From: JAUWKC01 sp035527845 | GTDB lineage: Bacteria; Planctomycetota; Phycisphaerae; Sedimentisphaerales; Anaerobacaceae | Reading direction: 5' to 3' | Assembly (NCBI GenBank): GCA_035527845.1 | Contig: DATKZT010000032.1 | Coordinates: 6,221-70,220, forward strand | Length of the DNA stretch: 64,000 nt | Shown: in pieces, positions 42,003-50,426 of the stretch | Layout: every line of letters starts with the position of its first letter | Position numbering within the stretch: the stretch's first letter is position 1 | Notes under the pieces: generated by a model | Seen by the model: the letters and a program-made list of their open reading frames with translations, nothing else | What the model was told of the DNA's origin: nothing | Database searches by the model: none | Translations under genes and position numbers: made by a program

Positions 42003-44468
42003 ATGTTCAAGTCAAGAACCGCACAAAATGTTGTTGCCGCAGCGATTCTGGTATTGTTTTCTGCTGCCCAATCACGCGCACAGGAGCCGGACATCCTTAG
42101 CGGTCGCGATTTGCTCAGAGCTGTTCGAGACAGCAACGGTCTCGGGCTTAAACCGGCGTATGAAACCCGTCTGAACGAGCCGATGACCCTGAGCGAGCCG
42201 GCTGCCGACGAGCAGCCGGACAAACCGGCCGCGCCCAAAATCGCTCCCCGCCCTGCTCCGGCGTCAACAGTCAGCGAGCTGCTTCGGATGATTCCGTCGG
42301 AAAGTCTGTTCTGCGTCAGAGTGAATAATCTCGACTTCACGCTGAGCCAGATTGACCAGTTCCTCGCCGGCGTCTCGCCCATGCCCATGGGGACTTCGGT
42401 GCTGGTCCGGACACAACTGGCCGGGGTGCTGGGCAGCCCGGAAATAAAGGGCGTCAACATGAGCGGCAGCTTCGCCTTCTTCGGACCGCTTCTCGGAACC
42501 GACCTGAGCGACTTGGACAACATCGCACTGCTTGTCCCCGTTACCGACTACGAACAGTTCGTCAGCGGCAACCCCAATGTCAGCGAGCCCGACGAGAGAG
42601 GCATCTCGAAGATAACGAGCGAGGGGATGCATCCCTTGTTGGTTACCCAGGCAAAGACCTATGCACTCGTCACCCCACAGGGAAACGACGACGAGCTGCT
42701 GATGATGGCTAAGGCGATTTTGTCCGATTCGATGTCTTCGCTGTCGGATGCGCTCGAACCGGCCGAGGCCGAGCGCGCCGGGACCGAGTCCATCTGGGCA
42801 TACGGCAATGTGCAGGAGGCATCAAAGACCTTCGGCCCACAGTTTTTCGGCTTCATCGAACAGGCAAAACAAGCACCACAGAGCATGGAAGCCAATCGGC
42901 AGGCATGCATCAAACAGCTTGAAGAGACGAAGAACACTCTGGACCCCAACGACCCTGCGCAAAAAGCCCAGATTGAGCAGCTCGAGCAGCAACTACAAAT
43001 GCTCAAGACCAGAAAGACGGACCCAAAGACCGCAGAGACACTCAGTATGATCATGGATATGTACGCCGCGTTATTTGAGACGCTGATGAATGAGACAAAG
43101 TCCGTCAGCCTGATGCTTACTCCCAAACCCGATGTCCTTTATATGACGGTGGGCGTCTCGGCAATGCCGGGAACCTGTATCGCGGACTTATTCACCACCG
43201 ACGTGTCGCCAAGAGAGCAGAACAAATTCCTGCCGTACCTCGAAGATGGGGCGGTCATGAATTTTGCCACGAGCAAATTCTCCGGCAAGCTCAACGCAAA
43301 GGGCATGGAGTTCTTTGTCCCGAAGCTCTCTGAAACCCTCGGCGTCGACAAAGAAAAATTCGCGAGCCTAGCCTCAGACGTCGCAAGCGTCTTTAGCGGC
43401 AGCGACGCAATGTCCTTTTCCGTTGACCCGACCAGTAAGCCGTCATTTGTCGGAAGATACGTTATGGAAATCAGCGACAAGGCAAAACTGAATAAGGTCA
43501 TTGAAGAGGGGATAGAGCTGTTCAATACCGGAGGAATTGCCAGGTTCTACGAAGGCCTCGGTATGAAAACGAGCATCACGCTCAAGCGCCGCGTCGGTGA
43601 ATACAATGGAGTAACCATAGACGCCGCTGAGTTCGCATTCCAGCCGACCGACCCCAATTCTCCCCAGGGACAAATGATGGCCGCGATGTACGGCGGCGGA
43701 ATCAACTACAGGTGGGCCACAATCGATGGACTCTGCCTGTTGACCCTTGGAGGTGATGCAGATGCGTCACTGCGCAAACTGATCGACCTGGTCAAGGCCG
43801 GCGGCCCGAAGGAATTAGCGAGCGAAACAAAAGCCGCACTGGCCCTGCTGCCGGACGCAGGCAAAGCCGATTTTGTGGGGACATTTAACGTCCTGCGGTA
43901 CTTCAAAATATTTGCCGGCATGATGGGCGCCATGATGCCTGTGCCGATGCCCCAGATGGACCTGCCGACCAGCAGCAACGTTGTTATCGCCGGTCACGTT
44001 GGCGGCGGCGCGATGACAACGAAAATCGCTCTGCCCAAACAGCACCTGACCGAAATCATGACCGCCGTACAGATGATGATGCAGCAGAAAATGAAGATGC
44101 AGCAGGAACGAATAACGGGGCAGGAAGTGCCGCCGCAGACAGATAGAGCCCGCGTTATCGTCACAAAACTCAGCCTAAAGACTCTTCACGCAGCGGTCAC
44201 TCAGTTCTATTTGGATACCGGTCGATATCCTGCGCGGGAAGAAGGGCTCCATGCGTTGGTCAATCCACCCAGCAATGTCCAGCACTACGAGCCGGGCGGA
44301 TATCTGGAGACTACCGAAGTCCCCACAGATGCTTGGGGTAATAAGTTCTATTACGAGCTCTCTCCGGAAGACGGGAAGGCCTGCAGAGTTGTGAGTTTTG
44401 GCGCCGACGGCAAGGCCGGCGGTGAGGGCTACGCCGCAGACCTCTACAGTACCGATGTGGCTCAATAA
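42003..44468 (+). CDS. Secreted protein with C-terminal GspG-type pseudopilin domain
   Basis: Exported 821-aa protein: signal peptide (NVVAAAILVLFSAAQSRA), a Pro/Ala linker, a large body of unknown family (about 90-690) with a coiled coil (about 300-345), and at about 713-819 a domain that matches the soluble part of GspG: LKTLHAAVTQFYLDTGRYPA, REEGLHALVNPP, TDAWGNKFYYELSPEDG, SFGADGKAGGEGYAADLYS. The prepilin leader and transmembrane helix that normally precede this domain are absent. Body segments such as IPSESLFCVRVNNLDFTLSQ suggest a DUF3352-like surface protein, but this is weak. It might dock on or mimic the T2SS pseudopilus. Confidence 0.8.
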   Translation: MFKSRTAQNVVAAAILVLFSAAQSRAQEPDILSGRDLLRAVRDSNGLGLKPAYETRLNEPMTLSEPAADEQPDKPAAPKIAPRPAPASTVSELLRMIPSESLFCVRVNNLDFTLSQIDQFLAGVSPMPMGTSVLVRTQLAGVLGSPEIKGVNMSGSFAFFGPLLGTDLSDLDNIALLVPVTDYEQFVSGNPNVSEPDERGISKITSEGMHPLLVTQAKTYALVTPQGNDDELLMMAKAILSDSMSSLSDALEPAEAERAGTESIWAYGNVQEASKTFGPQFFGFIEQAKQAPQSMEANRQACIKQLEETKNTLDPNDPAQKAQIEQLEQQLQMLKTRKTDPKTAETLSMIMDMYAALFETLMNETKSVSLMLTPKPDVLYMTVGVSAMPGTCIADLFTTDVSPREQNKFLPYLEDGAVMNFATSKFSGKLNAKGMEFFVPKLSETLGVDKEKFASLASDVASVFSGSDAMSFSVDPTSKPSFVGRYVMEISDKAKLNKVIEEGIELFNTGGIARFYEGLGMKTSITLKRRVGEYNGVTIDAAEFAFQPTDPNSPQGQMMAAMYGGGINYRWATIDGLCLLTLGGDADASLRKLIDLVKAGGPKELASETKAALALLPDAGKADFVGTFNVLRYFKIFAGMMGAMMPVPMPQMDLPTSSNVVIAGHVGGGAMTTKIALPKQHLTEIMTAVQMMMQQKMKMQQERITGQEVPPQTDRARVIVTKLSLKTLHAAVTQFYLDTGRYPAREEGLHALVNPPSNVQHYEPGGYLETTEVPTDAWGNKFYYELSPEDGKACRVVSFGADGKAGGEGYAADLYSTDVAQ

Positions 44469-44609
44469 CAAAGACCGCTAAACACGGTCGAAACAGCAGC
44501 CTCAACCAGGTCGGCTGGCGCAATCTCAAATGCCAAATTGGCAGCCCCTGCGTTCGACAAGCAGCTACAAGACCCTCCTAAACACACGACTTTCCGGTCT
44601 TTTGCGGCC

Positions 44610-44624
44610 TGGCACGCATCTTGC
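44610..44624 (+). promoter_or_regulatory. sigma54 promoter of hsp20
   Basis: TGGCAC-GCATC-TTGC with GG (44611-44612) and GC (44623-44624) exactly 10 bp apart; the TGGCAC and TTGC blocks are both perfect. It lies about 80 bp upstream of the hsp20 start. Confidence 0.75.
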
Positions 44625-44705
44625 GCTCTAATAAAGTGAGGTTGTGAAAAAGAAAGGTAGTTTTGGAAAAGCTAAAGAATGTCTGTGTAAAAGGAGGTGA
44701 TAACT

Positions 44706-45143
44706 ATGGCACTGTTACCAGTTCACAAGAGACCAGGCAGCGATTTGGCAATGCTTCACCGCGATATGGACGACCTGTTCAACGCCTTCTTCGGCGGCTG
44801 GCCGACATACGAGCACAAGCTTTGGCCGGCTATCGATGTCGCCGAAGACGACAATGCCATCGTGGTAAAGGCAGAGGTCCCCGGCTGCAAGCCGGACGAC
44901 ATCGATGTTTCCGTCCACGGAAACACCCTGACCATCAGTGGCGAGAAAAAGCACGAGCAGGAAAAGAAAGAAAAAGGCTACTACCACGTTGAAAGATCTT
45001 ACGGCAGCTTCCGACGTGACCTCAATCTGCCCAACGATGTCGACCCGGCAAAGATCGAGGCAACGTGCAAGGATGGCGTGCTTTCGGTCACGCTGCCGAA
45101 AGCCGAACGAGCCAAGCCGACAAAGATCAAAATCAAAGAATAA
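44706..45143 (+). CDS. Small heat shock protein Hsp20 (alpha-crystallin family)
   Basis: ATP-independent chaperone of 145 aa that binds unfolding proteins. The alpha-crystallin domain runs from about residue 40: LWPAIDVAEDDNAIVVKAEV, PGCKPDDIDVSVHGNTLTIS, and the strand pair ending DGVLSVTLPKAE, the family's GVLxxxxPK motif; the C-terminal IKI tail anchor is present (PTKIKIKE). The ATG at 44706 has a very strong AAGGAGGTGA 5 nt upstream. A sigma54 promoter at 44610-44624 suggests activator-dependent rather than classical sigma32 or CIRCE control. Monocistronic. Confidence 0.93.
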   Translation: MALLPVHKRPGSDLAMLHRDMDDLFNAFFGGWPTYEHKLWPAIDVAEDDNAIVVKAEVPGCKPDDIDVSVHGNTLTISGEKKHEQEKKEKGYYHVERSYGSFRRDLNLPNDVDPAKIEATCKDGVLSVTLPKAERAKPTKIKIKE

Positions 45144-45202
45144 TTCCCATCGCTGCCGCGACTGACAAGATTTGAATAGTTTGCTTATGCGGTTTGCCAA
45201 AG

Positions 45203-45234
45203 GTGCCGCGCGGTTGCAGCCGACCGTGCGGCAC
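45203..45234 (+). other. Stable hairpin downstream of hsp20
   Basis: GTGCCGCGCGGT pairs with ACCGTGCGGCAC (one G-U; loop TGCAGCCG). No T-run follows, so it may protect the hsp20 mRNA 3' end or be a factor-dependent stop. Confidence 0.5.
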
Positions 45235-45440
45235 ATTCCGTTTGCAGTTACACGCCGCCCGCCGCCGCATCAAACCTCCGTCCAATAAGCGCACTCTTCC
45301 GGCTGCCCCACACAGGCGAAACCAGGGCCGCCCTGACCTTTTTGGTTGTCTCAGGCCGCCCCTTTTGCTATATTCCCTGCAAAGTTGAGCAATGTTTTGA
45401 AAAATGATTCCACAAAATCTTGGGAACGAGGACTCTGAAA

Positions 45441-46523
45441 TTGGCGACTGAAGTCAGACTGCCGCAATTGGGTCAGACAATGCAGGAAGGCACTATCGTC
45501 GAATACCGCGTTAACGTGGGCGACCAGGTCAACAAGGGCGATTGCATCTTCGAAATCGAGACCGATAAGGCCACGATGGAGATCGAATCGCCTGCCCAGG
45601 GTTACGTAAAGCACCTTCTTGTCGACGTCGGCCGAACACTTCCCGTCGGCAAACCCGTTCTTATCCTGGCTGGTAAGGACGAAAAGGTGTCCGATGATTT
45701 TCTCGACTCCTTGAAACGCGAGAACCTTGATGCCGCCAAAACAGATGCCCCTCAAGATGTGCCAGTGCCTTCACCTGCTTCCAACGAGTTCACCGCGTCA
45801 ACCGTTCCCCAGCCGGAACTCAAGCTCGGACAGACAGTAATCCTAACCCAAAAACAGAAAATAACCGCACAGAAAATGCTCCAGTCAAAACGCGAGATAC
45901 CCTGCTTTTACCTCACCGTCAAGGCCGATGTCACTGACCTCGTTCAACTGCGGGCTCAACTTAATCAGAGCAGCGACGTAAGAACCTCGTACCATGATTT
46001 TATTATGCGTGCCCTCGCCGTGGGCCTGCGGAAGTTCCCTGTCATGACGGGCCGGTTTGCCGGAAACAGTATCGAACTTGCCGACGGCATTGACATCGGC
46101 ATGGCCATCACTGCGCCGGATGGTTTGGTCGCGCCCATAGTCAGGAATGTTGACCAGAAAAACATTGCCCAAATCGCACAAGACAGTGAAAGCCTGATAG
46201 AAAAGGCCCTCAACAACAAGCTCACGCCCGCCGATCTCGAAGGCGGCTGCATCACTATCAGTAACCTCGGCCCCTTCGGGATAGAGTCCTTCATTCCCAT
46301 CGTTGTGCCAGGTCAGTGCAGCATCCTCGGCATCGGCCGGATTGCCGATACCTGCGTGCCCAACGACACCGGGGATTCCGACCCCCAAAAGCCCGGAATC
46401 ATTGTCCGAAAGCTGCTCAGCCTGACCCTCTCTGTTGACCACCGAATCACCAACGGCGCCTACGCTGGGCAGTTTCTTGATTTCACAAGAAAGCTCCTCG
46501 AAGATACGTCCAACTTTGCATAG
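45441..46523 (+). CDS. 2-oxoacid dehydrogenase E2 (dihydrolipoamide acyltransferase), without subunit-binding domain
   Basis: Acyl-transfer core of a pyruvate or branched-chain 2-oxoacid dehydrogenase, about 360 aa. N-terminal lipoyl domain: EVRLPQLGQTMQEGTIVEYR with lipoyl lysine in ETDKATMEIES. The catalytic domain begins near IPCFYLTVKADVTDLVQLRA and ends with SLTLSVDHRITNGAYAGQFL. The peripheral subunit-binding domain (E1/E3 docking) is missing; only a Pro/Ala/Ser linker joins the two parts. The active-site motif DHRxxDG reads DHRITNG, with Asp replaced by Asn, while the His is kept. TTG at 45441 with GAGG upstream gives the usual N-terminus. No E1 or E3 gene nearby. Confidence 0.85.
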   Translation: MATEVRLPQLGQTMQEGTIVEYRVNVGDQVNKGDCIFEIETDKATMEIESPAQGYVKHLLVDVGRTLPVGKPVLILAGKDEKVSDDFLDSLKRENLDAAKTDAPQDVPVPSPASNEFTASTVPQPELKLGQTVILTQKQKITAQKMLQSKREIPCFYLTVKADVTDLVQLRAQLNQSSDVRTSYHDFIMRALAVGLRKFPVMTGRFAGNSIELADGIDIGMAITAPDGLVAPIVRNVDQKNIAQIAQDSESLIEKALNNKLTPADLEGGCITISNLGPFGIESFIPIVVPGQCSILGIGRIADTCVPNDTGDSDPQKPGIIVRKLLSLTLSVDHRITNGAYAGQFLDFTRKLLEDTSNFA

Positions 46524-46792
46524 AGGCCCTGTAACTGCCATCCCGGCGCCTGACAAAACACACCGAAATAAGCTGGGCTGAACGGGACCTTGTTTGTCAT
46601 TCCACAAGGCATAAGAGTCAAAATACCGCCTATCTGTGCTGCTATTGGAGCTTTTTATCGGCTGGTCCCATAAAAAGGTAAAGTTTTTTGCATTTTCTTG
46701 CCGAATAAAACTAAAGGCAACTTAGCTGTTTATTAGCACTAAGAAGGGCGTTTGCGGCAGGTCAAACACCCTTACAGAAACGGAGATGAGTC

Positions 46793-48073
46793 ATGAAAAC
46801 CATAGCAGTCGTTAATCAAAAAGGTGGATGTGGCAAAACCACTGTAGCAATAAACCTCGCCAGCTCGCTGGCCGAGGCCGGTCACAGAACGCTCCTGGTC
46901 GACATGGACCCGCAGTCGCACTGTGCCGTCGGACTGGCTGTGCCGGAGGACCAGATCGAACAAAGCATATATGACGTGCTGATAAGCAGAAGCCGAAATG
47001 AACCCATAAAGCTCACGGAGATCCTCTGGCAGATCAGCGACAAACTCCAGCTTGCACCGGCAAGCATCGACCTTTCGGCATACGAGCAGCAAATGGCCGG
47101 CATCGCCGACCGTGAATGCTGTCTGAGAGACGTTATCGCCCAGGTCAAAGACGAGTACGACTACACCATAATCGACTGCCCTCCCGCCGTCGGGTTGCTG
47201 ACCTTCAGCGCCCTGCGTGCGGCCGCGGACGTCATCGTCCCGGTGGAGACCGGCTACTTCGCCCTGCACGGTCTGAGTAAACAACTCGAAACACTCAGCA
47301 TCCTCTGCGAGCGCTCAAACCAGCACGTGAACGTGAGGGTGCTCGCCAGCATGTACGACATCCGAACGAAAATGGCGAGGGAGATTCTCGCCGAACTGCG
47401 AAAGCACTTCGAAGACAAGATGTTCAAAACCATCGTCAACTTCAACACCAAGATAAAGGAGGCCGCCAGCCTCGGCCAGCCCATCAGCGAATACGACCCC
47501 GCGAGCAAAGGGCGGCGCGATTTCCACAACCTGGCTGAAGAAATCATCAGCTCGCACGCAAAGCTCCAGCGGCACGAGTTTGTCAACTCCCTCGCCGACC
47601 AGCTCGAAGCGATAAGCGCCACCGCCGATGAACTATTAATGGCGGCCAAGCGGGGCATAGAAGCCGAACCGGCCGCGGCCGAGCAAGTGCATCTTCCCAC
47701 CGAAGCTTCGCTTGACGAGCTCCAACCGGACCAGACAACGGAAACTCCACAAGAGCAAGAACCGCTCGACATCGACGCCAAACTCGCCGACTTCTACGGC
47801 GTCAGCCAAGTTGAGGACGCCATCTTGTTCACCACCCTCTACCCGCGGGCTGATAGCGTGCAGATCGCGGGCGACTTCAACAATTGGCAGCCGACCGAAA
47901 CCCCAATGGAAAAAGTCGCAGACAACGGCGCGTGGCAGCTAAAGCTGAAACTGCCCGCCGGCAGGTATCGGTATCGCCTCGTCGTCGACGGACAGTGGCA
48001 GCAGGACCCATACAACGAAATTACCGAGATGAACCCCTACGGCGATTACAACTCCGTTCTCGAAGTTAAATAA
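46793..48073 (+). CDS. ParA-type ATPase fused to a glycogen-binding (CBM48/AMPK-like) domain
   Basis: A 426-aa protein. The N-terminal 250 residues are a ParA/Soj ATPase: deviant Walker A KGGCGKTT (about 10-17), LLVDMDPQSHCAVGLA (Walker A'), TIIDCPPAVGLLTF (Walker B). After an acidic linker (about 290-340) comes an early-set domain of the CBM48/AMPK-beta type: LYPRADSVQIAGDFNNWQPT, WQLKLKLPAGRYRYRLVVDG, ending NPYGDYNSVLEV. ParA proteins position DNA or protein cargo; the second domain class binds alpha-glucans. No parB, parS or glycogen genes adjoin, so this is not a chromosome-partition locus. Start supported by GGAG 9 nt upstream. Confidence 0.9.
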   Translation: MKTIAVVNQKGGCGKTTVAINLASSLAEAGHRTLLVDMDPQSHCAVGLAVPEDQIEQSIYDVLISRSRNEPIKLTEILWQISDKLQLAPASIDLSAYEQQMAGIADRECCLRDVIAQVKDEYDYTIIDCPPAVGLLTFSALRAAADVIVPVETGYFALHGLSKQLETLSILCERSNQHVNVRVLASMYDIRTKMAREILAELRKHFEDKMFKTIVNFNTKIKEAASLGQPISEYDPASKGRRDFHNLAEEIISSHAKLQRHEFVNSLADQLEAISATADELLMAAKRGIEAEPAAAEQVHLPTEASLDELQPDQTTETPQEQEPLDIDAKLADFYGVSQVEDAILFTTLYPRADSVQIAGDFNNWQPTETPMEKVADNGAWQLKLKLPAGRYRYRLVVDGQWQQDPYNEITEMNPYGDYNSVLEVK

Positions 48074-48224
48074 AAACAGCCCTTTCTTATGCCCCCCAAA
48101 GGGAAAGTCTGCCCGCTCGGGAAAAACTTATTTTTTTCTCGCCCCTTTCTCCAGGCCATGCTACAATTCGCAATACATCTGCCAAAAATGCGTTTGCGCG
48201 GGCGATTGCGAAGGTCACAAGAGA

Positions 48225-48845
48225 ATGGATGCTCGCAATGCAAAAAAATGGTTGGTCGCAGTTGGTATTACGGCGCTGGGCTTCTGCGCCCGCCCGCTTG
48301 GCGCCACGGAGGTCCGCACTTACGGCGGCCGGTTCGACCTGCCCATCATCGACCTTCCCGGCCCCGGCAGCCAAATGACCGAGGCCGTCATAGAGGTCCC
48401 CGACCACTTCCCCATCCATGACCTCGATGTCCGAATCAACATCACACACACCAACGTATTCGACTTGCAGCTGCTGCTGCAAAACCCGCTCGGCTCGCGC
48501 ATCTGCCTCAATATGTACGACTTCAAAGACGAGTTCGGCATCTACCCCAACTACACCAATACCATCTTCGACGACGAGGCCCTGTTCTCTATCGAGGACG
48601 CCGAGCCGCCTTTTACAGGCCGATTCAGGCCAAGGCAGCCTTACGAGCTGGCCCTCTTTGACGGCCGCGACGCCTATGGCCCATGGAGTCTTCAGATTTA
48701 CGATATGTACGATTGGGATACCGGCACACTCGACAGTTTCGAGCTGACTTTCACCACCCCGGAACCCGCCTCCGCCTTAATCTTCGCCCTCGGCGCCGCC
48801 CTTATCACCATCTTCCGCCCCCGCCGAATAATCAACACTCCTTAA
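48225..48845 (+). CDS. P-domain protein with PEP-CTERM signal
   Basis: Exported 206-aa protein: signal peptide (KKWLVAVGITALGFCARPLG), a proprotein-convertase P domain (DLDVRINITHTNVFDLQLLL, FDGRDAYGPWSLQIYDMYDW, DTGTLDSFELTF) and a PEP-CTERM tail (TPEPASALIFALGAALITIF followed by RPRR). P domains usually cap subtilisin-like proteases; here it stands alone, so it may bind rather than cut. A single AAGAGA precedes the ATG. Monocistronic. Confidence 0.85.
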   Translation: MDARNAKKWLVAVGITALGFCARPLGATEVRTYGGRFDLPIIDLPGPGSQMTEAVIEVPDHFPIHDLDVRINITHTNVFDLQLLLQNPLGSRICLNMYDFKDEFGIYPNYTNTIFDDEALFSIEDAEPPFTGRFRPRQPYELALFDGRDAYGPWSLQIYDMYDWDTGTLDSFELTFTTPEPASALIFALGAALITIFRPRRIINTP

Positions 48846-49425
48846 TCGATAATCATTTCCAAGCCCCCCACAATAATCGTTCACAAATCATCCGAAATGG
48901 CCCCCAAAAAAACCTCTCCCTCCGCGCTGTGCCGTTCACAGCACGAGCTTCCGCATTCCATTTGTGTCGCTATTGCGGGCCCCGGCCAGCAGTCGGCAGG
49001 GCAGCCCAAAATCCTCCTGCCACCACAAATCCTGCCATTCCAACTCGGCTCCAGCCTTGTAAAACCGGCCGGGCCGATTAAAGGCGCACAGCGCATCCCT
49101 TAAGTGCCTTCAAACTCATAGCGAAGCTGCCCGTGCAACTGTTGACAATAAATCTGAGAATTTTTGGAAAATTTTCAAAAAACTCGCCATAGGGCCCTTT
49201 TCCGCCGTCCCGAATAGCCCATTTTAACACGAAAATCCGCAAAAAGCCTGCCTTGGCGCCAAATCGCTCATCCTGCGGCACCATGCAGTTCTCGGGCTGG
49301 GTCTGTGCAAGCCCGGCCTTTTCGTGCGTTTTTTTCTAAAAAGGCGGGGATATTAGACTAAAATGGGCGGGTGAATCGTTGTACCTGTGCGAAACGGCCG
49401 TTTACTTTGATGGACACGCGGTTCA
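48846..49425. other. Intergenic region before the sigma-factor cassettes
   Basis: No gene was accepted. Near 49292-49330 a CGGGCT/AGCCCG hairpin lies ahead of a T7 run on the plus strand, a weak terminator candidate. A TTGACA at 49141 has no matching -10. Confidence 0.45.
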
Positions 49426-49968
49426 ATGGTGGAAGACAGACTACTGGTGTGGAAATTCAATCGCGGCAGCAAGGATGCCCTGCGACGGATCTATGAAAAG
49501 TACAAAGATGACCTGCTCGGCCTGGCGGTGACTCTGCTGCGGGATAGAAGCGTAGCCGAAGACATCGTGCACGATGTGTTTATTTCATTCGCACGAAGCT
49601 GCGGCAGCTTCCGTCTCAACGGCACACTCAAAGGGTATCTTTCGACCTGCGTGGCGAATGAGGCCCGTGACAGGAACCGTTTGAAGTCGGGCCGGGATAC
49701 CGGATTGGATGCGGCAGAGGCGGCCGGTTCGAATTCACCCGGGCCTGCCGAGTACGCGATGGGCAGCGAGGAATCGGACAAGCTGCAGGATTTGCTTGGG
49801 CGCCTCCCCTACGAGCAGCGAGAGGTCATTGTCCTGCACCTGCACCACGGGATGCGATTTCGAGAAATAGCCAAAGGCCTCGGTATTTCGATTAACACGG
49901 TCCAAAGCAGGTATCGTTACGGCCTGAATAGACTTCGGTCAATTGTCAATGGCGAGGTGACCAAATGA
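49426..49968 (+). CDS. ECF sigma factor, cassette copy 1
   Basis: RNA polymerase sigma factor of 180 aa. Region 2: RGSKDALRRIYEKYKDDLLG and AEDIVHDVFISFARS; region 4: LPYEQREVIVLHLHHGMRFR, EIAKGLGISINTVQSRYRYG. It opens a three-gene cassette; its end overlaps the membrane protein gene by 4 bp. The second copy starts at 51822. The target promoters probably include its own cassette, but no repeated promoter motif was demonstrable by eye. Confidence 0.9.
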   Translation: MVEDRLLVWKFNRGSKDALRRIYEKYKDDLLGLAVTLLRDRSVAEDIVHDVFISFARSCGSFRLNGTLKGYLSTCVANEARDRNRLKSGRDTGLDAAEAAGSNSPGPAEYAMGSEESDKLQDLLGRLPYEQREVIVLHLHHGMRFREIAKGLGISINTVQSRYRYGLNRLRSIVNGEVTK

Positions 49969-50408
49969 GACTTAGAGAAAATATGGAAGAATTCATAAGA
50001 AGCAGAAAGCCGCATATCAAGACCGGCAGCGATACTGACAAGCGGATTCTTGCCGACTCATTTGCCGCAATGGAAGCAGCAAAGCCGCAATCGAAGGGTG
50101 GCAGGCCGAATCCGTGGAAGGTAGTCGTCCAAAGCAGAATGACCAAAGTTGCAGCAGCGGCTGTGGTCATCGTGCTCATTGGCGTTGTTGGTCATCGAAT
50201 TTCACGCGAGCAAACCGATGGTCAAACCGCTTCGGAAGCTACAAAGTCTCCCGCCGAAATGCTTACTTACGCATCACTTACGGTTGCCTATCGCCAGGGA
50301 GGATTCGAAGAGGTGGAGAAACAGTGCGAGAAGGCTTTCGAGTTGTTGGGACCAAGGCCGGCGAGTTTGTCGCCTCAGCAGGTGCTGACAGAATTTAACG
50401 GTTCATAA
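49965..50408 (+). CDS. Single-pass membrane protein, candidate anti-sigma factor, copy 1
   Basis: A 147-aa protein with a basic N-terminal half, one membrane segment (KVAAAAVVIVLIGVVGH) and a C-terminal periplasmic part with YRQGGFEEVEKQCEKAFELL. It overlaps the sigma gene by 4 bp (ATGA), the usual coupling of ECF sigma and anti-sigma genes. No zinc anti-sigma motif (HxxxCxxC) is visible, so the anti-sigma role rests on position and topology only. The paralogue is at 52361. Confidence 0.7.
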   Translation: MRLRENMEEFIRSRKPHIKTGSDTDKRILADSFAAMEAAKPQSKGGRPNPWKVVVQSRMTKVAAAAVVIVLIGVVGHRISREQTDGQTASEATKSPAEMLTYASLTVAYRQGGFEEVEKQCEKAFELLGPRPASLSPQQVLTEFNGS

Positions 50409-50426
50409 TTAGAAAGGACATAGGAC

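Noticed and set aside
45226..45246. GGCAC...TTTGCAG after hsp20 as a second sigma54 site
   Set aside because: GG and GC are 12 bp apart rather than 10, and the site overlaps the stable hairpin.
46793..48073. ParA as part of a chromosome-partition locus
   Set aside because: No parB, parS-like palindromes, gidA or gidB nearby, and the C-terminal glucan-binding domain points elsewhere.
49141..49175. TTGACA before the sigma cassettes
   Set aside because: No TATAAT-like hexamer at 16-18 bp.
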